64,000 bases of DNA from Oopsacas minuta (GCA_024704765.1 JAKMXF010000307.1:372001-436000), one strand, 5' to 3'. Shown: positions 10,579 through 22,048, counted from the stretch's first letter. Program-made: numbers and translations. The notes: a model not told the origin generated them from the letters alone.

Positions 10579-11109
10579 ATATTCATTTGATTATTTTTGG
10601 CCTAAATTAAACCCTTATGATTGTAATCATTGGATTGTCAATGTTCTGCATCAGATGGCAAATTACTCGAGTGTCCAGAGCCTTCCAAATTTGTACAAAT
10701 TTTTGGGGAATACCACGATATTTTGTGATATAGAGATAGCAATGCTACATACAATTCAATAAAAGATCCAAAGTACTGGAAGAATATGTCTAACGATGTA
10801 AATGAATATGTAAGTAAAGTATGTATAAGTCTGTATTCGATGTGACTTAAATTAATGCTAGCGTGATTCAGTGGTCGCGTTCCGTGGCTTGAGAAAAAAG
10901 GAGTTTGCATGTAACTCGGTACGTTGTACCCCGAATTGTTTTATAGGAGCAACAATACACTTACATTTGATAAATGTAATAATGCGAAATTCGGATTCAG
11001 TGTAGTTTGAGATTTGGGTAATGTTGGAATTGATCTTATTATCGAAGTACCTTCATTTTACCCTGAGCAAAAATTTGTACATCTTATTTTGGTTGTTATG
11101 TGATATTTC
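10579..11109. other. Unannotated spacer
   Basis: Nothing recognisable between the MULE right end and the integrase remnant. The 90-codon minus-strand frame at 10910-10638 resembles no family I know. Confidence 0.3.
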
Positions 11110-12050
11110 AGCAAGTACGTTCTTGCTCGTCCACTTCTTGATTGGACAACTGACTCAGTCATTAGGGCGTTTCAAGATATTTACTTAGAAGTTAGAGTCC
11201 CAACCACAATACAACACGATCATGGAAAGGAATTTACAAGCAATGCCACAAAATTTGGCATGTGCACTTGTAGTAGTGAACTGTAGACCTGACATGTGAG
11301 ATATTCTTTGCTGAAATTGATATTTAGTAGAATAATATTGTTTGAATAATTCCCTGGAATTATTTAGCAGAATTTTAAGTCTGACACAGACGGTGATTTG
11401 AGATTTTAAAATTGATTTTGCAAATTGCGAGATGTCATATAACTAAATAGTGTTGACTGAATATGACTTTTCAGGGTTGACTGTATACTTTTCATCGATA
11501 TCATTGGCCAAAATATGAGTGGACTGACATCCTAAAGCTGGCAGTCCCAATTATGAATTCCAGTATCAAACGATCTACTAAAACAACATCCTATAGAGTA
11601 ATGTTTAATAATCTGAATGTCAGCCACATAGAATTGTTAAACTAAATACTTCATAGCACTACTGAGTTGAAGATAATGATATAAATGAAACGAATGAAGA
11701 ATGTAAGTTGTACTATAAGTAACAGCTATCTTCAGAGCATGAAGATAGATCCATATGTCAATTACTAATTCCTTTTAGATTTGATGATGTTTTAACAACC
11801 AAACATATCGCCAGTCCGGCACGCTAGCAAAGAAAATATATTTAAACAAAAGTTGAAACTAAAGCATCAACCCGACCAAAAAGTCAGCAGAAACAGATAT
11901 ATTTCCTAGCGGCTTTCAAATTACTTAAAAAACATTGTTAATTAATATAAGTTGTATATTTGTATCTGTTTTAGGCCTGTTGAGATAAAGTTTGGCGATC
12001 AGTTCATCTCTCGTAATATTGTGAAAGATGAAAAATTACCGGGTACAAAG
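11110..12050 (+). pseudogene. LTR-retrotransposon integrase remnant, left part
   Basis: Three broken blocks read like the retroviral-type integrase of a Gypsy-like element. Block one (11113-11286) has TTDSVIRAFQDIYLEVRVP followed by TTIQHDHGKEFTSNATKFG, matching the second catalytic region (D-x-G-x-EF). Block two (about 11480-11640) has LKLAVPIMNSSIKRSTKTTS then YRVMFNNLN, the stretch before the integrase C-terminus. Block three (11985-12050) has FGDQFISRNIVKDEKLPGTK, the C-terminal SH3-like part. A hAT element inserted at 12051 cuts the last block; the coding similarity resumes at 16584. No LTRs were found. Confidence 0.65.
12043..12050 (+). repeat. 8-bp target-site duplication, outer hAT, left copy
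   Basis: GTACAAAG, identical to 16584-16591. Confidence 0.9.
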
Positions 12051-12274
12051 TAGGGATGGAATAGTACTCCGTATCCACATCCGCGGATACGTGTATTATG
12101 CATATCCACCCTTATTTTCCGACTGTAATAGGAACCAATCAGATTTGTAGTTGACTAATATGCGCCTAAATATTATTATTTGCCCATCACATTTACACTA
12201 CTATTGATATTACATTTACCACCTACAAGTATATTTATTCCTGCCTTATTTGCTTAATTAATGGCCTCTATTTC

Positions 12275-14073
12275 AGATTCAACAGTTTGATCTGGAAATA
12301 TTTTTCTCGCGACATTTCTCATCGCAAGCGTGCTACCTGTAATATTTGCAAAAAATATTACTCTCGTGCTGGTAATTCTACTACGCCTCTTTTAAACCAT
12401 CTCCGTTCGATTCACAAGAAAGAATACCAGGAGTGAATTGCTTTTGGAAGAGAGGCAGCAAGAGAGTACAGTAGTTAAACCATCGTCTGAGATAGCTTTG
12501 TCCAAGTTTGAGACGAAGAAATAAATCACGTTGGAATAATTAATTGACCGTAATCTGCAGTGGGATAATTTTCATGCGAAGTCAATCCAATTAGACAAAT
12601 TGATTGGGGAAATGATTGCACTTGATGATATGCCATTTTGTCATGTTGAAGATCTTGGTTTTATTAGATTTGTCCATAAGGCAGAGCCTCTCTACAACCT
12701 GAAGACACGAAAGTATTACAGCGAAAGATAAGCCTGATATTTTGAATCTGTATCGAACAGGGTGTGTGATTTCCTCTCTGATTACATCAAGCTCTCTTTC
12801 ACTACCTACATCTGGACAAAAAGCTCGGCTAAGGTTTGCTTAATGAGCCTGACTGCACATTGCATCAGCGAAAACTTCAAACGGAAAAGTTTGTTCTAAA
12901 TTGGATGAGCGCCACACAGGCGAATTTATTAACGAAATGTTTATCAGAATGCTCGAGCGGTGGAGTATCTCTTTTGTAAAGGTTCATGTGGTGTTGCGGG
13001 ACGCTGGAGCGAACATGAAAAAAGCAATGAAAATTGGTGGCATTCCCAGCTTCGACTGCGCGAACCACCAAAACCATCTCGTCGTTACAGAGGCAGCTAA
13101 GAGCCAGCGTACCATAATTGATTGCTTTGCTCGTGTTCGTAAGATATCGGGGCACTTTAACCATTCGCCAACCGCTCAGGCTGATTTGAAATGGTTCAAA
13201 AAGCACAACTAGATAAGGAAACTGCTTAGATTCCTATCCAAGATGTGTTTACACGTTGGAACACCCTACAAGACATGTTGATGCTTCACGGTAAGCTAGA
13301 GGATGCTTTACGGATGTATACCGGAAACAGAATTGAAGAGTACTGGCTTCGAATTGATTCAGGGAATAACAAACACACTTAGGGGATTCAAACTGATTAC
13401 CGAGAACCTCAGTGGATCTTACGCAACTATGGGTGATCTTTTTGTTCAAGTGATATCGCTCCTGTTATCTCTTGCAGATAGTGATGATCCAATATTTTCC
13501 GGGATCAAATCAATTCGCCTGACAGTGAGAGATGAACTCAAACGTCGAATGGATGGCCTTGAGAACAATGACATCGTTCTAATCCCAACCTTTCTCGATC
13601 CGAGTTTCAAAGAAAAGTACTTTTCTTCCAAGTATATATACGAAGAGGTGCGACGTAAAGTGGCAGATGCAGTTCAGAATTTGGATTTGGAAATCAGGAA
13701 TGTTGAGAGCAATGAAGTTGTTCCTGTGTCAAAGCATTAAAACCGTCGCATGGAAGTGGGTTAATGGATATCCTTGCCATGCTTAACGAGAGCGACGATG
13801 ATGAGACAAACAAACAAATACTCCAATAGTTGATTCAATTAATCAATACGTTGCTGAACTACATATTCCTTCCGATGCTGATCGCTTTGCTTGGTGGAAC
13901 AAGAATAAGCATCGATATGTATCATTCAGCAAATTGGCGCATATTTTCCTTTCTGCACCACCAACAAGTGTGCCATCTGAACAGCTGTACAGCAGTGCTG
14001 GAATCATATACGAACCAACGCGGGACCGTTTAAGTGTTGACAAGGCAGAAATGCTCCTTTTTTTGAAATACAA
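12275..14073 (+). pseudogene. hAT transposase with BED finger (ZBED-like), decayed
   Basis: A BED zinc finger is clear at 12275-12435: SLIWKYFSRD, CNICKKYYS, then LLNHLRSIHKKEYQE (C-x2-C, H-x4-H type). Next come NLQWDNFHAKSIQLDKLIGE and a region matching the ZBED family (PFCHVEDLGFIRFVHKAEPL). At 12907-13206 the RNase H-like core has VVLRDAGANMKKAMKIGGIP, with FDCANHQNHLVV and RKISGHFNHS. At 13303-13740 a long open stretch covers the insertion domain, ending with PTFLDPSFKEKYF. At 13830-14073 is the C-terminal hAT dimerisation region (PSEQLYSSAGIIYEPTRDRL). At least four frameshifts or stops break the frame, so it is inactive. Confidence 0.85.
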
Positions 14074-14146
14074 TGTATGCTTACTGAAGTTTGAATATTA
14101 GATTTCTAGAACATATTGCTTGTATTTTGTTTTGATTATTTTTATA

Positions 14147-14154
14147 CTTTAGAG
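14147..14154 (+). repeat. 8-bp target-site duplication, inner hAT, left copy
   Basis: CTTTAGAG, identical to 16458-16465. Confidence 0.92.
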
Positions 14155-16457
14155 CAGGCTTGTCCAACCTACGGCCCGCCAATATGCTCGGGAACTGTTA
14201 CCAGTTGGTGGCGATATTTAATTGAGTGAAACCTATTTGAGCGAACTCAATTAAGAGAAACCTAATATTGCAAAACCAAAGTGAATGAAACCAATTTCAG
14301 AAAAGTGTGATTTCAATAACTTAAAAATCCTTAAATAACTTTGTAATTTAGTTTTGATTGAGTAATCATTTGTCACATAACTGGGTTTCTCTCAACTCGA
14401 ACAGCTCATATAAATTCCAAATAATAAACCATCTTAAACAATATTAAAATAACTACAAAACAAATATGTCAACTCCCGTGATTAAAGCAAAGAAAAGGAA
14501 AATTGATAGTGAATGTCGAGTTTTCAAATCCTCTTGGACATTAGATTTTTTCGTCGTAGAACACAACGAATACTTATGTGCTTGATATGTCAGGAGAAAT
14601 AGCTGTATTCAAAGAGTATAATATCAAACGACATTACTCTACTAAAGATGCAGATACATTTGACACGCTTACAGGTCAGGTGAGAATCGATCGGGTGAAC
14701 CTGTTGAAGGATAGCATCAACAGTCAACAATCTTTCTTCAAAGCCGTTAAATTAAGTTCTGAGACAGCAACAAAGATCAGCTTTCTGATAACAGAAGCGA
14801 TAGCCAAGAGTGGAAAACCATTGTCTGAAGGGGAATTTGTAAAAGACTGCTTAGACATATATACATCTGTGGCATGCCCAAATAAGCAGTCGATAGTAGA
14901 GAGCATCAGTCTGTCACATCAAACTGTAGCTAGAAGAGTAGATGATTTATCATCCAACATTGAAATTTCACTAATTAAACGACTCAATGCTTGCAAATTT
15001 TACAGCTTGGCCTATGATGAAAGTACCGATGTTAGCGACACAGCTCAACTGGCAATCTTTGTACGTGGTGTCACAGAAAATTTCGAAATAATCGAAGAAC
15101 TGCTCGACTTATGTACAATGAAAGGCACAACTACTGGGCAAGATATTTTCAATGTAGTAAAACATGTGTTTACGAAATTCAAACTTGCAGATGAAAAACC
15201 AAGTGGTTTAACAACCGATGGAGCCCCTGCGATGACAGGAAAGCATAAAGGCTTTGTTAGCCTTATGCTCAAATCAATGACCTCTCCTCTTATGGCATAC
15301 CACTGCATTATTCATCAAGAACAACTTTGTGCAAAAACCTTAGATATGAAACATGTGATGGAAAATGTCGTCAATACAGTCAATTTCATAAGGTCGAAGG
15401 GACCCAATCACAGACAATTCCAAGCGTTTCTTGCAGAGATAGGATCAGACTATAACGATGTTATTTACTTTAGCCAAGTTCGCTGGCTCAGCAGAGCGTC
15501 CACTCTAGCCAGATACTGGTCACTACTTGAAGAAATAAAAACATTTATGACCATTCAGGGAAAGGATGTGAGCTTTCTGGATGATGATCAGTGGTTGAAT
15601 GATCTCGCATTTCTAGTTGACATAACTAAGTATCTCGCAGATTTAAATCTGAAACTACAAGGAAGAAAACAATTCGTTAACAACCTGTATGAGTATGTCA
15701 AAGCGTTCATCAACAAATTACAATTATTCCACCAACAATTTATTTGAAAAAGGTGGTACATTTCTCAACATTATCTTCAAGAAAAAGTGAGACAGTGAAC
15801 CATGACAAGTATTCTGCACTGATCAACAGCTTAATCGATGAATTTAAACTAAGATTTTCTGATTTTAGTGACAAATTCGATGAAATGGAGTTGTTTGCAG
15901 ATCCGTTTGGAACTGATGCCACTAATGCTCCTGAAATGTTCCAACTGGAACTAATTGAAATACAAAATAACTCGGAGAGAAAGAGAGCTTTTGCAGAGCA
16001 TGACCTTCTGACATTTTATAGTCAATATGTTACATCGGATCTATTTCCTAATTTATCGTAACACGCCCTTAGGTTCCTTTCCTTATTTGGCAGCACGTAT
16101 TGCTGTGAACAGCTTTTCTCAATGATGAAAAATGTTAAAAGCAAGTCTAGATCACTCCTGACAGACACTCATCTATCAGGAATATTACGGATTGTGACAT
16201 CAAGTGTACGAGCAGATATTGACTCTTTGTGTAAACAAAAACAAAGTCAGATATCCCATTAGATATGTTCTTTATCATTAAAGTTTACTATAATTAAATA
16301 ATACATTTAGTGATTTTTCAATTCTGAAATAATCCGTATTAACGCCATCCCCAAATAAATAACATCATGCTACCTTGATATATCCAATGTCGTGCGCCCT
16401 CAAGTAGATAAAGAAGCCCTCATTTGGCCCGCGAACAAAAAAGGTTGGACAAGCCTG
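14155..16457 (+). mobile_element. hAT transposon (GTF2IRD2-like) nested in the outer hAT
   Basis: It has perfect 16-bp inverted termini: CAGGCTTGTCCAACCT at 14155-14170 and AGGTTGGACAAGCCTG at 16442-16457. A perfect 8-bp duplication CTTTAGAG flanks it (14147-14154 and 16458-16465). Length is 2303 bp. The intact ends and target duplication make it the younger of the two hATs. It sits between the coding end and the right terminus of the outer element. Confidence 0.95.
14466..16261 (+). pseudogene. hAT transposase, GTF2IRD2-like, with few frameshifts
   Basis: Coding begins at ATG 14466 (MSTPVIKAKKRKIDSECRVF). A short BED-like finger follows near 14570-14640 (CLICQE, then AVFKEYNIKRHYSTK), where two close frameshifts occur. 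A single open block then runs to 15747 with the hAT core: YSLAYDESTDVSDTAQLAIF (first D), LTTDGAPAMTGKHKGFV (second D), MAYHCIIHQEQLC, and FSQVRWLSRASTLARYWSL. The frame shifts again near 15740 and continues through FDEMELFADPFGTDA to the dimerisation end at 16062-16261 (FGSTYCCEQLFSMMKNVKSK, LTDTHLSGILRIVTSS). The total is close to 600 codons, the normal size for this family. It looks recently dead: only three or four frame breaks in the whole length. Confidence 0.88.
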
Positions 16458-16465
16458 CTTTAGAG
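16458..16465 (+). repeat. 8-bp target-site duplication, inner hAT, right copy
   Basis: CTTTAGAG, identical to 14147-14154. Confidence 0.92.
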
Positions 16466-16583
16466 TATAATACAGAGAATCAATGTATGCTGTATCGAGT
16501 AAATTAGAAATACAATACTGTGTGCCCTGTATGTTGAAATCCGTATCCGCGATGTGGAAAATCTCAGATCCGTCCCATCCCTA

Positions 16584-16591
16584 GTACAAAG
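16584..16591 (+). repeat. 8-bp target-site duplication, outer hAT, right copy
   Basis: GTACAAAG, identical to 12043-12050. Confidence 0.9.
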
Positions 16592-16760
16592 CTTTAGCTA
16601 CCTTATAAAGGACCATTTGTTGCCTCACAAGTCACCGATAGCCATGTTGTAACAATTGATCACTCAGGCACAACTGGACCCAAATCACAACTAGGCAATG
16701 TAAAACAAATACATATTCCTACTCACCTAACTAACATTTTCCATTTACGCGATAAAAGGA
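16584..16760 (+). pseudogene. LTR-retrotransposon integrase remnant, right part
   Basis: Directly after the right target duplication of the hAT element the similarity resumes with LYKGPFVASQVTDSHVVTID then HSGTTGPKSQLGNVKQIHI, the continuation of the integrase C-terminal region that ends at 12050. This confirms that the 4.5 kb between is an insertion. No further gag-pol blocks were found to the right. Confidence 0.65.
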
Positions 16761-17294
16761 TTACGAGTATTTCAGAGTCCGATGTACCTGTTTCAATAAA
16801 GAAGAATAAAATATCTACGAATAATTGCACCAACCTACGTACCAAAAGAGCAAATTGAATCCAAGCTCACCAGATCAATCTTGTGTATGGAATAACTAGA
16901 CTGCTATTATTAGAAAAAACCAACAAATTTAAAGTAAGTATATTTCACAAGTCATCAATATTCTTTATTGATATCATGTTTTGTTGTCAAATTATGTCAT
17001 TTATAGGAACCTTTATTCTCACATAATGAAAAAGGCACTTATTTCTCTGATTATCACAAATCTTCATATTTCTTGGAGGAAATTTGGCTCCGTTGTCATG
17101 AAACAAGAGATATTTACCATATGTTGCATTTTGATTTTTATTTAGATTTCTATCGTCATTAATATTATATGAATTATAGTATATATAACACATTCACATT
17201 ATATCACAAAAGTGATTGATCTAAAAGTAAAATTCAATCATTATAAGAAATAGTAATATGAGTCATTCTAGCATGGATAGTGAGTATCCATGGT
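16761..17294. other. Unannotated spacer
   Basis: AT-rich sequence without recognisable coding blocks between the integrase remnant and the possible pogo C-terminal fragment. Confidence 0.3.
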
Positions 17295-17633
17295 TTAGCA
17301 TACAAGAAACCTACATAAAGTTATACTTGTCATATGCTCTTCAATCTCTGAAACACATCTTAAAGGGCCAATTGAATCGTTAGCACCTTTTAGGAATTTC
17401 CTTAATGTAATCAACGCGGCTGAAGCTAACAGAGGTGTTGGTTGGATATATTCAGCATCATTTTCTATGCTAATTTCTTCGTCACTGCTGTAATTGCCCT
17501 CTTTTGATTCGCAAATATTGCTAATAATACATTCTTCAGCTAGAATCTCATTAGCTGTCAAATTATTATCTGCATTCAGATAGCCCAGGCCTACAAAAAT
17601 GTTATATTGCAGTTGTTTATATATTTTGATCAC
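17295..17633 (-). pseudogene. Possible C-terminal fragment of a pogo/Tigger transposase
   Basis: The minus-strand frame is open for 112 codons and ends with an acidic stretch (SKEGNYSSDEEISIENDAEY) followed by PTPLLASAALITLRKFLKG. Tigger/Jerky-type transposases often end with an acidic region and a short helix of this kind. It lies on the same strand and just downstream of the pogo remnant at 19880-20624, with the unclassified element (17642-19773) between, so it could be the displaced C-terminus of that copy. Sequence similarity alone is weak. Confidence 0.3.
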
Positions 17634-17641
17634 TGATTTAG

Positions 17642-19773
17642 ACTAATTTAGGTGCGCTGATTCTGAATATCGATTCAGTTTTTTCTTATCACGTCAGCTA
17701 TTTTCATAACCATATAGCTACATTTTCAGAAAAATTTCGATTTTGTCCAAAAATTCATCATGATTACATATTATAACAATAACATTATGTACATAGTATA
17801 TATATTCAAATAGTCTTATTTGCTTATTGGTTTTTAACTAGTCTGTTATTCTTTTTTGTTGATATGTCGAAAAGAAAGTGTTTCAATTCTCCAGATATTT
17901 GTGGTTTCTATACTCCGAAACCTCAGATGCAGAATATTACTGAATTTGTGAATAGAGCTTACCATGCGTATTTCAAAGTTAAGCTGGGCGACCAGGACAA
18001 AAGTTGGGCACCTCATAAGGTCTGTAAATCTTGTATAGAATTATTGAGGTATTGGAGTAAGGGCAAAGAGAAACACCTCCCTTTCGGAATTCCTATGATT
18101 TGGAGAGAATCAAAAAATCATTTCGATGATTGTTATTTCTGCATGGTAAATGTTATGGGCTGCAAAAAGAGTGACAGACACCTGCTGAATTACCCAAATT
18201 TAGAATCTGCTATTCGACCAGTCCCTCATTGTAGTGATCTACCTTGTACCAATATTCATAGAATTTCTCGGACTCTATGATGATGAAGATGGTGCCAATT
18301 CGGGAGAAGTCAATGATCATGACTGTGAATATGATGTTGATTTTCAAGGTCCTTCCTCGGAGCCTTCTCTCTTTCACCAAGCGGAATTGAATGATTTAAT
18401 TCGTGACCTTGACCTCTGGAAAGAATCTTCTGAGTTGCTTGCATCTAGATTGAAAGAAAAGATTCTACTCCATCAAGGAACAAAGGTAATATTATATCGT
18501 TACAGGGAGCAAGAGTTTCAACAGTATTTCTGCGAAAAGAATGGTTTGGTGTTTTGTCCAGATGTTGAGGGTCTTCTACTAGCAATGGGAGTTCCGAACT
18601 ACAATCCAAGTAACTGGAGGCTGTTTATTGACAACTCCAAAAGGAGTCTGAAATGTGTACTACTCTATAATGGAAATATGTTCGGTTCAATTCATATAGG
18701 ATATTCAGTTGAACTTAAAGATGAGTACAATAAATGTGAAAGAAATAATAGAGATTATTAACTACTCTGCACATGATTGGGTCATCTGTGTTGATCTCAA
18801 AATGGTCAACTTTCTATTAGGACAACAAGCTGGGTTCACTAAGTACCCCTGTTTTCTTTGTTATTGGGACAGTAGAGATAGGAACCGGCATTGGATAAGG
18901 GAAAAGTGGCATCCGAGAGAATGTTTGAAAGTTGAGGACAAAAATGTTATTAATAACCCTCTGGTGCATACACATAAAATAATTCTACCTCCTCTCCACA
19001 TTAAGCTTGGTTTAATGAAGCAATTCATCGAAGCACTGGATAAAGACAGATATTGTTTCAAGTATATCCGAAATTATTTTCCAGGAATCAGTGAAGAGAA
19101 GAAAAAGGCAGGGATATTTGAAGGTCCACAGATTCGCAAGTTACTTAGGGACAACTGCTTCAAAGATTCAATGAATGAGGAAGAGAAGAGAGCGTGGCAG
19201 GCTTTCTCTAATGTCGTTTATAATTTCCTTGGTATTAAAAAGGCATCCAACTACAAAGAACTAGTCACAGAGTTAGTCGACAGCTATCATGCTCTTGGCT
19301 GTAATATGAGTATTAAAATTCATTATTTGAGAGACCTTCTTGATAGATTTCCGGATAATCTAGGTGATATGAGTGAAGAATAAAGTGAACGATTCCATCA
19401 AGACATAAAAGTGATGGAACAGCGATATCAATGAAGATGGGACACACATATGATGGCAGATTACTGTTGGTGCCTAAAAAGAGATTGTCCTAACGACAAC
19501 GTTCAAGAAAGTCAAACAAGAGAAAATCTTTAGATTGAATAGTGCTGATATTACATGTTTATAGTATCACTTTCTTCCATTCATATTAGTAACAATCGTA
19601 TCATTATTCTTAGTGAATGAAATATTGATATTTTCAGAAATTTAATTGATCCAATCTAACTTATAAGGGTTGAAACTAATTTTGTTCTATAAATTTAGTA
19701 ATAGAATTGTGAGATAGCTAGACGTATTAGGGAAAACTGACTAAATAATCGGAATCAGCTACACAGAATTAGT
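17642..19773 (+). mobile_element. Unclassified DNA transposon candidate with about 41-bp inverted termini
   Basis: The left end 17642-17682 (begins ACTAATTTAGGTGCGCTGAT) and the right end 19733-19773 (complement begins ACTAATTCTGTGTAGCTGAT) match in inverted orientation without gaps over 41 bp, with about three quarters of positions identical. The blocks GCTGATTC and TCAGTTTT are shared. They enclose one long coding region on the plus strand and give a 2132-bp unit. No target duplication is evident. It appears to be inserted in a pogo remnant that runs on the minus strand on both sides. Confidence 0.5.
17864..19545 (+). pseudogene. Transposase-like protein of an unnamed family, broken
   Basis: I recognise this as one of a family of long 'uncharacterised' proteins present in many copies in arthropod and some cnidarian genomes, but know no accepted name. 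The start is ATG 17864 (MSKRKCFNSPD). The N-terminal part has cysteine pairs that may bind zinc (HKVCKSCIELLRYW; DDCYFCMVNVMGCKKSDRH). The middle has LFIDNSKRSLKCVLLYNGN and VICVDLKMVNFLLGQQ, then YPCFLCYWDSRDRNRHWIRE. The C-terminal part has NPLVHTHKIILPPLHIKLGL, IFEGPQIRKLL, SMNEEEKRAW and SERFHQDIKVMEQRYQ, then HMMADYCW. The two aspartates (FIDNS, CVDLK) and the E of SEExSERFHQ could form an RNase H-like acidic triad; that is inference. Two frameshifts (near 18240 and 18720) and stops at 19381 and about 19432 break it. Confidence 0.6.
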
Positions 19774-19879
19774 ATATCAGTTGACAAAATCAATGCAACT
19801 AAAAAGTGTAGGCCTGTGTAGTCTTCAAAAACTTACCATTTGGTAAAGTTGCGTTACTTTGTTTTCGATAATGACAATC

Positions 19880-20624
19880 GTGATGCCTTCATTAACTATC
19901 AAATTTCTTCTTGCTGAAATAAAAATTTTTAATGCAGTTTGTAATTGTCTCAAACATAACCTTCATCCATCATTTTTCTATGATAACAGCCTGTAACAAA
20001 TAGAAATTAAAGTTTGTTAAGGTTTCTTATATGCAGATGACTGGGACAATTATCCACGATCAGGGCGATTTTTTGCTTAGAGGCTGTCATTTTGTTATCA
20101 ATTATTCTAAAATAGTTCGTAAATAAAGCAGACTTCAACCATGCTTTTAGACTAGATTGGTAAGCGAATAGAATATTAATGTTTCGGAGGCACCTTGACT
20201 TAGAATATTAACTAATAACCAAAAGTGGTAGCTTTTCACCTAAGGCACTGGCTCCAATCAATATAGTTATTCTATCTTTCCATGATTACCAACTTTGCAG
20301 TATATTCCTTTGAAGTGAAGTATACGGTTAGGGAGTAGTTTCCAAAGGAGCATGGTCTCGTCGAAATTGAAGATATTTTTCATGTCGAATTATTCGAATA
20401 TCTCTGGAATTATCATTTCCTTAAATTCAAAACTTGTATTAGTGGTGCAGAAGCCCAATGAAGCACCAAGAAATATTTTCGACACAATAGAGCGTCTGAC
20501 TTTAAACCGATTAATCCAATTCAGATCAATTTTACACTGGAGTTCTTCAGTAAACCCTAACCATATTTTGCGAAATCCACAATTTTTCCTTTGGAATACC
20601 ATCGACAGGCCACGCTGACCACCA
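19880..20624 (-). pseudogene. pogo/Tigger (Jerky-like) transposase remnant, core part
   Basis: The minus strand shows a CENP-B-type DNA-binding end (DLNWINRFKVRRSIVSK) and the DDE core: IFNFDETMLLWKLLPNR (first D), then in another frame KDRITILIGASALGEKLPLL, SRCLRNINILFAYQSSLKAW, and KIALIVDNCPSHLHIRNL (second D). These blocks are typical of Tigger/Jerky transposases. One internal stop (after LLVIS) and at least one frameshift near 20290 are present. A Tc1 element at 20627 cuts the N-terminal side, and the matching N-terminal block is found beyond it at 23275-23540. Confidence 0.75.
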
Positions 20625-20718
20625 TACAGGGTGAGCAATAAATACTGTTCCTCGCGTTTTTGGTTGCATCAGTAAAACTATGATCCTAACTTGCTCTAAA
20701 TCACTCTATGTAGGTATA

Positions 20719-22048
20719 CGAAGTTCGTCCAAAAAGTTTTTAGAATGAATGCTGTAACTTCATTTCGTGCACATCAATACATCTTATATCTATAGTACAC
20801 TATTTATAACTACTCTAGTTAAAATATCTAAGCTTTTTATCTTTTATTACTTTTTTGACAGCTACTTATATAGTCAGCACTTGGCTCTTATTTTAAATTC
20901 GTACCTAATTATTCCTCATGGATTTACATTTGGAAAGGAGAGACTTTCGCGCAATGATTTTTTATGACTTTATGAGAAAACTCAGTCCTAAAGAATCACA
21001 TATTCAACTTCAGGGCACATTTGGAGAAAAATCACCATCTTTGGCTACAGTGTACAACTAGTACGGTGAATTTAACCGTGGACGAAAGACTCTAAGTGAT
21101 GAGATGCGATCAGGACGTCCTGCAGATGCGGTTAACCCAGAAAATATCCAGAAAGTTAAGAAAATAATCAAAAATGAGCATCGAATCATGTTAGACGAAA
21201 TAATGAGTTATTTAGACATCAGCAGAGGAAGCCTCCATGCCATACTTGATGAGCATCTCTTGGTGAGGAAAGTGGCTGCACGTTGGATTCCACATAAACT
21301 TTCTGAAGAACAAATGACAACTCGAGTGGATTGGTGCAAATTTATGATCAGAAAATTCAATCATGGTCGTTCAAAGCTATTGAATACATTAATTACGGGA
21401 GATGAGACTTGGATTCACCAATATGACCCAGAGACGAAGCAACAATCTTCAGTTTGGCTTTTTCCAGATGATGATCCCCCTCAAAAATTGAGACGTGCAC
21501 GAAGTGACAACAAGCAAATGGTCGCCAGTTACATCTCTAAAAAGGGACATGTTGCTACTATTCCCCTTACAGAGCAAAAGACTGTAACTGCGAGTTGGTA
21601 TGTCAACATTTGCATGCCTCAGGTGATAGAAAAGTGGAGCATTTTATATCCTAAAGCCTACCTCACCTCACTTCAATGGCACCATGACAATGCAAGTGCA
21701 CACAAGGCAGATTTAACAATGGATTTCTTTGCAGAAAATGGTATAAAATTAATACCCCATCCAGCATTATCCCTAGATTTGGTGTCATGCGACTTCTTTC
21801 TTTTCCCTAAACTAAAAAAGAAGATCAAAGGAGTCCATTTCAATAGTGCAGAAGAGGCAAGACTGGCTTATAATGAGGCCCTCCAAAACCTAACCCAAGA
21901 AGACTGGGAAAATTGTTTTGAAAGTTGGTTTAGAAGGATGGATTTATGCATACAGTCATCTGGTATATACTTCGAGAAACTATAAAAAAATAATCAGTTT
22001 CCTACTATTTTTTCATATAGATTCTAAAAACCTTTTGGACTACCCTCG
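20719..22048 (+). mobile_element. mariner transposon nested in the Tc1-type element
   Basis: Inverted ends: CGAAGTTCGTCCAAAAAGTT at 20719 and the complement CGAGGGTAGTCCAAAAGGTT ending at 22048, with TA on both sides (20717-20718, 22049-22050). The length of 1330 bp is typical for mariner. It lies just inside the left terminus of the surrounding Tc1-type element, 3' of that element's coding region. Confidence 0.92.
20918..21985 (+). pseudogene. mariner transposase (DD34D), one premature stop
   Basis: Reading from ATG 20918 (MDLHLERRDFRAMIFYDFMR) gives 355 codons with a single in-frame TAG at 21059-21061 (codon 48), where the family has a tryptophan in VYNWYGEF. Everything after is open to 21985. 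The helix-turn-helix region is followed by the catalytic triad: D162 in GDETWIHQY, D257 in HHDNASAHKA and D292 in SCDFFLFPKL, spaced 34 residues. The usual SPDLAPCD motif reads SLDLVSCD, so proline and other linker residues have changed while the acidic residues are kept. A 294-codon product starting at the internal Met at 21104 would lack much of the DNA-binding part. Confidence 0.93.

Larger units (their letters stand above)
12051..16583 (+). mobile_element. hAT transposon of the ZBED type, interrupted by a second hAT
   Basis: The termini are TAGGGATGGAATAG at 12051 and CCGTCCCATCCCTA ending at 16583. They are flanked by a perfect 8-bp duplication GTACAAAG (12043-12050 and 16584-16591), the hAT target-site length. 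Without the inner insertion the element is about 2.2 kb. Both subterminal regions carry GTATCC and its complement (GGATAC), possible binding sites. Confidence 0.9.
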
